DNA of 64,000 bases from assembly GCA_050084985.1 (NCBI GenBank), contig JBITNC010000002.1:36084001-36148000 (forward strand), given 5' to 3'. Position numbers and translations under genes: made by a program. The notes under the pieces were generated by a model. It did not search any database. It saw only the letters and a program-made list of their open reading frames with translations, and had not been told where the DNA came from. This DNA is from Nageia nagi (taxonomy: Eukaryota; Pinophyta). Positions 58,822-64,000 of the stretch are shown in pieces. The number at the start of each line of letters is the position of its first letter. The stretch's first letter is position 1.

Positions 58822-59172
58822 CATTGTTTCAACACAAAATGGTTTAGAAATATTGCAATTTTTGTTCACTAGCCTCTTTTTTTTAAGAAAAAAATAGAAA
58901 AATGCTAAGTATATATATATTTTAAAAGTAACAACTAAAAAAAGAGGTTAGTATTAAAAAAAATAGCATTGTATGGCTAATTTTAAATATATTTTGTTAA
59001 CAACAAAAAAGGTGAACTAACATATAACACTAGATATGTTAGTATCATAATATAATAATCCCAAAAAAAAAATCGAGGAAGGAATTTATACCTTCTCTTG
59101 ATTTTACCTTAACAAGACCTTAAAATTGAAGGAAGAAGACCTCCAAGTTGTTGAAGAAAAGCTTCCACAATA
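56736..59172 (-). other. Copia 2 long leader
   Basis: About 2.4 kb with no protein, colinear with the copia 1 leader: shared block 56960-57430, a G-rich plus strand at 57840-58520, and an (AT)n run at 58769-58819. Confidence 0.75.
58769..58819. repeat. (AT)n microsatellite
   Basis: An uninterrupted AT run of about 50 bp in the copia 2 leader. Confidence 0.95.
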
Positions 59173-59185
59173 GGCTTTGATACCA
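59173..59185 (-). promoter_or_regulatory. Copia 2 primer-binding site
   Basis: On the minus strand TGGTATCAAAGCC, one base from the initiator-Met consensus, two bases from the 5' LTR. Confidence 0.85.
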
Positions 59186-59187
59186 AA

Positions 59188-59686
59188 TGAAGAAATTGCA
59201 ATATAACTAATACAAACCTAAACTACCAAGATCTCATGGAAGCTCAAACTCACATCAAGATAACTAAAGAAGACAATCTCACAAAGTGAATCAAGAGATA
59301 AAGTGGTTCCTCCAACTAGGATTACATCCACTAACTAGATCTTACTTCATTCACAAATACGAACCTCTTATAATTCTCCTATCTTATCTCCTAAACACTA
59401 TCCTATAGCATAACGTTACTTCACAAATTGGTGAGTGATCACAAAGAGGGGGCCTTCTATTTATAGGACAAAATCCCTCTTTGGATCACCCTTTTAACCA
59501 ATGTACAAAGGCATGATATGCAACTCCCTTTTACCCAAGGGGCATGCTCATGACATGGAGTGTAGAACAAGTTACATTATCATTTCAACTTAAATACTTA
59601 AGGTATCTAGTGATACCATTAAGTATTAGCAAATTTACAAAGAGGATTATTACAAAACCTTACAATAATGCATTATACATTCCAAC
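59188..59686 (-). repeat. 5' LTR of copia 2
   Basis: 499 bp from TGAAGAAATTGC to CATTCCAACA, with the same internal blocks as the copia 1 LTRs (gagtgatcacaaagagg, ttctatttataggac). Confidence 0.92.
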
Positions 59687-59929
59687 AAAACATACTTTGA
59701 TGGTTTTTAAAAAACCCAACCTATTTTGCATGATGTTTGGAAAAAAACTTAAATATAAAAAATATTTTAAAAACATTAGGTAGATTATGATCCACCACTA
59801 TAATACAAGAAAATAGTGTCAGGGCGGTCATCATTTCCCCTTCTTTTTTTTGCTCACGGGATGATGCTATCATTGATGCTAAAGGAAACATAAAATATGG
59901 CATCAGTATTTGCATCATTTCTAGAGTCA

Positions 59930-60190
59930 TATATAACATCAAAAATAAAGTCATTTTACGTTAGAAATAGAGTTATTTTTCCATCATAAATAGAGTCATT
60001 TTGCATTGTAAATAGATTCATTTTGTGTTATAATTAGTAGTCATTTTAACATCAAAAATAAAGTCATTTTACATCAAAAATATAATCATTTTACATTGAA
60101 AATAAAGTCATTTTTGCATAATAAATAGTATCATTTTTATCAAAAATAGAGTAAAAAATGCAAAGTTTTCATAACATTTGGTATCATTTT
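59930..60190 (-). repeat. Subterminal repeat array of copy B
   Basis: Units related to aaaaatagagtcattttgcat repeat about ten times. This is the reverse complement of the 51355-51560 array in copy A. Confidence 0.88.
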
Positions 60191-60297
60191 GCATCGATTA
60201 TAGCATCAAAGTTTATATTTTTTTGAAAAAAATTAGAAGCTACAATCTAGGGTGGATTTTTTTGATTTATTATTAGGGTTGGTTCCCAGGTACTTCA

Positions 60298-61040
60298 TCA
60301 TATCAAGAGTTTAAGGGCATCCTTGCTATAGCCATGAATTACATATCCTTCAATCATTGTGTTCCATGGAACTACATTTGCATCATACATCTTGTCAAAT
60401 AATTCCCAAGCCTTATGTATTATTCCATATTTTGCATACATGTATATCAAGGAATTCACAACCATAATAGTTGAAAAACCATTTTCAACTACTCTATGAT
60501 GGATATCCATACCTTCTTCTAGACCTCCCATAGTGGCACATGCTTGAATAATGCTTGCAAAGGTTACAAAGTCTAGATTTACTTCTAACAATTATATTTC
60601 CTTAAAATTCTCCAAGTCTTTCTCAAAAAATCCATTTTGTACATATCTTGCAATCATTGCAGTCCATGAAACTATGTCTGCATCATGCACCTTGTCAAAC
60701 AATTCATGTATCTTCTCTATGCTTCCATATTTTGTAATAAAAGGTGATGCATGCTTTAAGGATAATGGGAAAGGTGAATAGATCTAGTTGAACTATTGCT
60801 AGTGGTTATTACATTTGGATTTCCATACCTTCTTTTAGAGCTCCCACATTGGCACATATTAGAATAATACTTGCAAAGGTTACATAGTTTAATTTTACAT
60901 ATGATAATTGCAACCACTTATCAATCTCTAGAACCTTTTTAGAAAACCTATTTTTTGTATGTCCTATGATCATTGCAATCCATGAAACTATGTTTACATC
61001 ATGCACATTATCAAATAATTCTTATCTATGCTTCCATACT
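60298..61040 (-). pseudogene. PPR protein fragment in copy B
   Basis: On the minus strand: VHDVNIVSWIAMIIGHTKN, NYVTFASIILICANVGALKEG, then a junction where copy A has additional PPR sequence, KYGSIEKIHELFDKVHDADI, and 60298-60591 with LDFVTFASIIQACATMGGLE, VVNSLIYMYAKYGIIHKAWE, VVPWNTMIEGYVIHGYSKDA. It is colinear with copy A apart from the deletion near 60735-60830. It has stops and no targeting peptide. Confidence 0.85.
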
Positions 61041-61179
61041 TTATAATAAAAGGGGATTTCCTACCATTCAATAATGATTATCGATCAAGTTTTTTAATCA
61101 AAGGTAAAGAATAAATCAACACATATCCGTGTGCATGATCTACATTATTTTTTTTCATTTATTTACATTTTTGATGATA

Positions 61180-61340
61180 GATTTGATGCAAATTCAATGT
61201 TAGGTTTAAATTCATATTCAGATTCAAAATTAAAATTGGATTTAGAGTCATTTAGATTCATATTAGAGTCATAATTAGAGTTTGATTTAGAGTCAAATTT
61301 AGAGTCAGGTTTAGAGCTAGATTTAGCATTGAATCTATAC
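61180..61340 (-). repeat. Subterminal repeat array of copy B, second end
   Basis: Repeats of the form tttagagtca or ttagattca, the complement of the 49401-49560 array. They happen to translate as a Ser/Asn/Asp-rich run (DSKSNSN), which I do not regard as a gene. Confidence 0.82.
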
Positions 61341-61454
61341 AAAAATATAAACAAAAACAATTATAGAAAATGATGTCAAATGATGCAAATTACATTAGAT
61401 TTATTTTTTAAAGTGTTGCCCACCCTGACGATATTGCCTCCTATTGTAGTAGTG

Positions 61455-62399
61455 AGCGTCAAATTTTAACACTAGGTAGATGACATATCAATTTACATAA
61501 CAAAAAGTTGTGAGAAATACCTAACATGAATACATAGTAAATAAAATAACAAATGATATTCTATCCATAAAAGGGTAAAAATTATAACAATTGATTACTT
61601 GGGAGAATACAATGTTACAGCACATATATTTATCACAAGTTTAAATATCTTAGATATATATCTAAAAATATCAAGAGAGATCAATTTTGAGGTGCTTATT
61701 TTATAAATCATGCTTCCAATAAATGAGATAGGCATATATCAAGGTTTTTAGTTACATATCTAAGACATCTAAGCTAGTAGCATCCATGAATGGATGATTA
61801 TTGTATTGTAATAATTTTTTAATACCATCCATTGTAATTATTATTATTTTAAATTTAATACACTTATAAGAAATGATATATGTACCTCAAGATTTATATA
61901 TCTTGGTATTTTAGATATATATCTAATATATGTAAGCTAGTATCATTTATGGCTATGGTCATTATATTAAAAGTTTAAGAATAATATAAAAAATTCCTAT
62001 CAACTAACTCTTATATTACCTATTAAACTATTTGAGATAAATCAATTTAAATTCAATCATATATTTTCTCTTATTATTCTTATTATACATCATACAAAAG
62101 GGCATAATATAACCATATAACTCCATGATCTTTGTAAAAATCATACTTGTCATTTATTTTAATTATTACACATTTATATATTCATCTTATGAAGGAATCA
62201 TACTATCTAAATAATTTTCTCAAGCATATTATGTTAAGGATCATAAATATCTCATATGAAATACTAAGTTTCTTATGAAAGTGTGCATTGTATCATCTCT
62301 AACTATCAATTTTGTACTCTTATTGTATCACTACACAACACCTTTATTTGAGAACCCAATAAGTATTCTTCTATGTATCTTATCAAGCAATTATCGTGC
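61455..62399. other. AT-rich spacer with a diverged duplication
   Basis: No gene. The palindrome tagatatatatcta occurs at about 61654 and 61907, and a related block (taagctagta-catc-atg-atgg) occurs near 61770 and 61938, marking an old internal duplication. Confidence 0.5.
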
Positions 62400-63770
62400 T
62401 TCTAGAATAAAAGTATCTAAGGTCTTTTTCATAAAATCCATTTTGTGTGTATCCTACAATCATTACATACCATGAAACTATTTTTCCATCATGTATCTTA
62501 TTAAATAATTACTAGGCCTTGTGTATTCTTCCATATTTTGCATACATATCTACCAGGGCATTCAAAACCACAACATTTGATTTAAAAGTATCAAATAAAT
62601 ACATCCACACATCCAATATAGGTTTTATGGGTATTTAGCATTGAAGTTCAAAGCTCCCTCATCACATCTTACATGACCAACAAGGTCAACAATGAATGTA
62701 TAATGATTCATATAAGGAATAATGCAATAAGAATCACTTATGTTGTAAAGGTTTATTTTACATTTTGCATACTTATCTATCAGGGCATTCAAAACTATAA
62801 CATTTGATTTACAAGCACCATGTAGACACATCCACACACCCAATTTAAGTTTCATGGGTATTTTAGTAGTGAAGTTCAAATATCCCTCATGATAGCCTAC
62901 ATATAAAAGAAGGTCAACAATGCATGTATAATGATTCATCCCATAGTGAAATAAAAGTTACTCATATTGTAAGAGTTTGTTCTACATTTTGCATACATGT
63001 CTATCAGGGCATTCAAAATGAAAACATTTGATTAATAAGAACTAAGTAGACACATCCACACACCCAATTTAGGTCTTATGGGTATTTTGGTAGTGAAGTT
63101 CAAAGCTCCTTCATGATAGTCTACATGGTCAAGAAGGTCAACAATGCATATATAATGATTAATCCCAAGAATAATGCAATAAGATTTGCTCATGTTGTAA
63201 GGTTTGTTCTACATTTTACATACATGTTTATCAGGGCATTCAAAACCATAAATATTGATTTACAAGAAACAAACAAACACATCCATATACCCAATTCAAG
63301 TTTTATGGGTATTTTGGAAATGCAGTTCAAAGCTCCCTCATAATAGCCTAGATGACCAAGAAGGTTAACAATGCATGTATAATGATATATACTAAGAATA
63401 ATGAAATAAAAGTTGCTCATGTTGTAAGGGTTTGTTTTGCATTTTGCATACATATCTATTAGGGCATTCAAAATCATAACATTTGATATAGAAGCGATAA
63501 GTAGACACATCCACATACCCAATTAAGGTTTTATGGATATTTTGGCAATGAAGTTCAAATCTTCCTCACGATAGCCTACATGACCAAGAAGGTTAAAAAT
63601 GCATGTATGATGATTCATCTTAGAAATAATGAAATAAGAGTCCCTCATGTTGTAAGACTTTGTTCCATATTTTGCATACATATCTATCAGGGCATTCAAA
63701 ACCATAATAATTGATTTACAAGTGCCAAGTAGACACATTCACATAACCAATTAAGATTTTATCAATATTA
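62400..63770 (-). repeat. Tandem array of six ~227-bp units derived from PPR coding sequence
   Basis: The landmark agggcattc recurs at 62555, 62782, 63006, 63233, 63461 and 63689, spacings 227, 224, 227, 228 and 228 bp. On the minus strand each unit encodes NALIDMYAKC, a Tyr/Asn/Met-rich link, MNHYTCIVDLLGHVGY, EGALNFIAKIPIKPELG and WMCLLGACKS, then the next NALIDMYAKC. The first half resembles a PPR helix pair; the second resembles the last PPR and E-region of PLS proteins. Spacing of 228 would keep the frame (76 codons), while 227 and 224 do not. Open stretches remain over 63190-63522 and 62625-62939. Confidence 0.88.
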
Positions 63771-63839
63771 TTTATATCCATCATCCACTACACTTGTAGG
63801 TATGCATGCAAGTAGAACACACACAAAGATTATATTATC

Positions 63840-64000
63840 ATGGTTGGTTCCCAAGTGCTTTATTAGATCAAAGATTCAAAGTACATGCCTATTGTAGCTA
63901 AGAATTATGTATCCTCCAATAATTGTAGTCCATGCAACTATATATGCAACATGTTTCTTATCATATAATTCCTATTCCTTATGTAATATTCCACACTTTG
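63840..64000 (-). pseudogene. PPR fragment at window end, colinear with copy B
   Basis: tggttggttcccaagtgcttt at 63841 matches the end of the PPR part of copy B (60277-60300) and the similarity continues to the window edge (c-attatgtatcct-caat-attgt, then tt-cat-ctt-tta). It is the C-terminal end of a further PPR copy whose remainder lies outside. Confidence 0.75.

Larger units (their letters stand above)
51871..59686 (-). mobile_element. Ty1/copia element of the same family (copia 2), 3' LTR truncated
   Basis: Related to copia 1 across the leader, gag, protease, integrase, RT, RNase H and 5' LTR. The left LTR keeps only about 115 bp, so no TSD can be read. Stops and frameshifts are common. 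It does not show the 1.1-kb RNase H duplication of copia 1. Confidence 0.88.
59793..61454 (-). mobile_element. CACTA-like non-autonomous transposon carrying PPR sequence (copy B)
   Basis: Termini: CACCACTATAATAC at 59793 and, as complement at 61454, CACTACTACAATAGG, both followed by a GTCAGGG-type core. It is 1662 bp. Orientation is reversed relative to copy A, judged from both the PPR strand and the order of the two subterminal arrays. It lacks the retroposed insert of copy A and has an internal PPR deletion. Putative 3-bp flanks (atc, agc) match at two of three positions. No transposase is present. Confidence 0.77.

Noticed and set aside
61163-61360. Ser/Asn/Asp-rich repeat protein
   Set aside because: It is a translation of the short subterminal DNA repeats of CACTA-like copy B; the equivalent in copy A (49401-49560) does not read as the same protein.
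62400-63770. CRISPR-like array
   Set aside because: The whole ~227-bp unit is repeated without unique spacers, it has coding similarity to PPR, and the genome is eukaryotic.

Overview
This is nuclear DNA of a land plant. It is AT-rich and holds plant-type Ty3/gypsy and Ty1/copia retrotransposons primed by initiator-Met tRNA, a Helitron with an RPA1-like gene, CACTA-like DNA transposons and plant-type PPR (pentatricopeptide) coding sequence. The large, old, deeply nested repeat content would suit a gymnosperm or another large-genome plant, but that is a weak inference. I see no intact host gene, no tRNA or rRNA, no CRISPR array and no bacterial-type operon. Almost every recognisable coding region is the decayed body of a mobile element. 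Domain limits below are approximate; LTR, TSD, PBS and TIR coordinates were read base by base.

Layout. (1) 76-7995: complete but decayed Ty3/gypsy element on the minus strand with ~737-bp LTRs and a 5-bp TSD. A much younger 1725-bp TRIM-type element (1886-3610, plus strand) sits in its integrase core; its two 127-bp LTRs differ at one base and its interior carries sequence resembling plant auxilin-like and VOC/glyoxalase-like genes. (2) 8001-15685: mostly featureless AT-rich DNA with an orphan LTR plus PBS (about 10649-11127) and an 88-bp tandem duplication. (3) 15686-22470: degraded Helitron, plus strand: an RPA1-like gene (domains F-A-B-C, one visible intron) followed by Rep/helicase with HUH and Tyr motifs and a PIF1-type helicase. 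(4) 22470-25850: AT-rich DNA with ~90-bp tandem repeats. (5) 25859-44650: Tat/Ogre-lineage Ty3/gypsy element, plus strand, with gag, protease, RT, two RNase H domains and integrase, split in gag by (6) a full-length Ty1/copia element on the minus strand (29331-38963, TSD aataa) that contains a 1.1-kb internal tandem duplication. (7) 44650-49280: featureless except a microsatellite. (8) 49280-51711 and 59793-61454: two copies in opposite orientation of a CACTA-like non-autonomous element carrying PPR coding sequence. The first is broken by a retroposed minus-strand sequence with a 10-bp TSD. (9) 51871-59686: a second copy of the same copia family, 3' LTR truncated. (10) 62400-64000: a tandem array of six ~227-bp units built from PPR coding sequence, then more PPR sequence running off the end.

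How the parts relate. Nesting gives relative ages: Tat before copia 1; gypsy before TRIM; CACTA-like element before the retroposed insert. In the gypsy, Tat and Helitron frames, reading can be followed over long distances with stops mostly at positions where relatives have Gln, Trp or Arg, which fits cytosine deamination of silenced DNA. The most unusual items are the gene-carrying TRIM, the PPR-carrying CACTA-like family and the PPR-derived tandem array.
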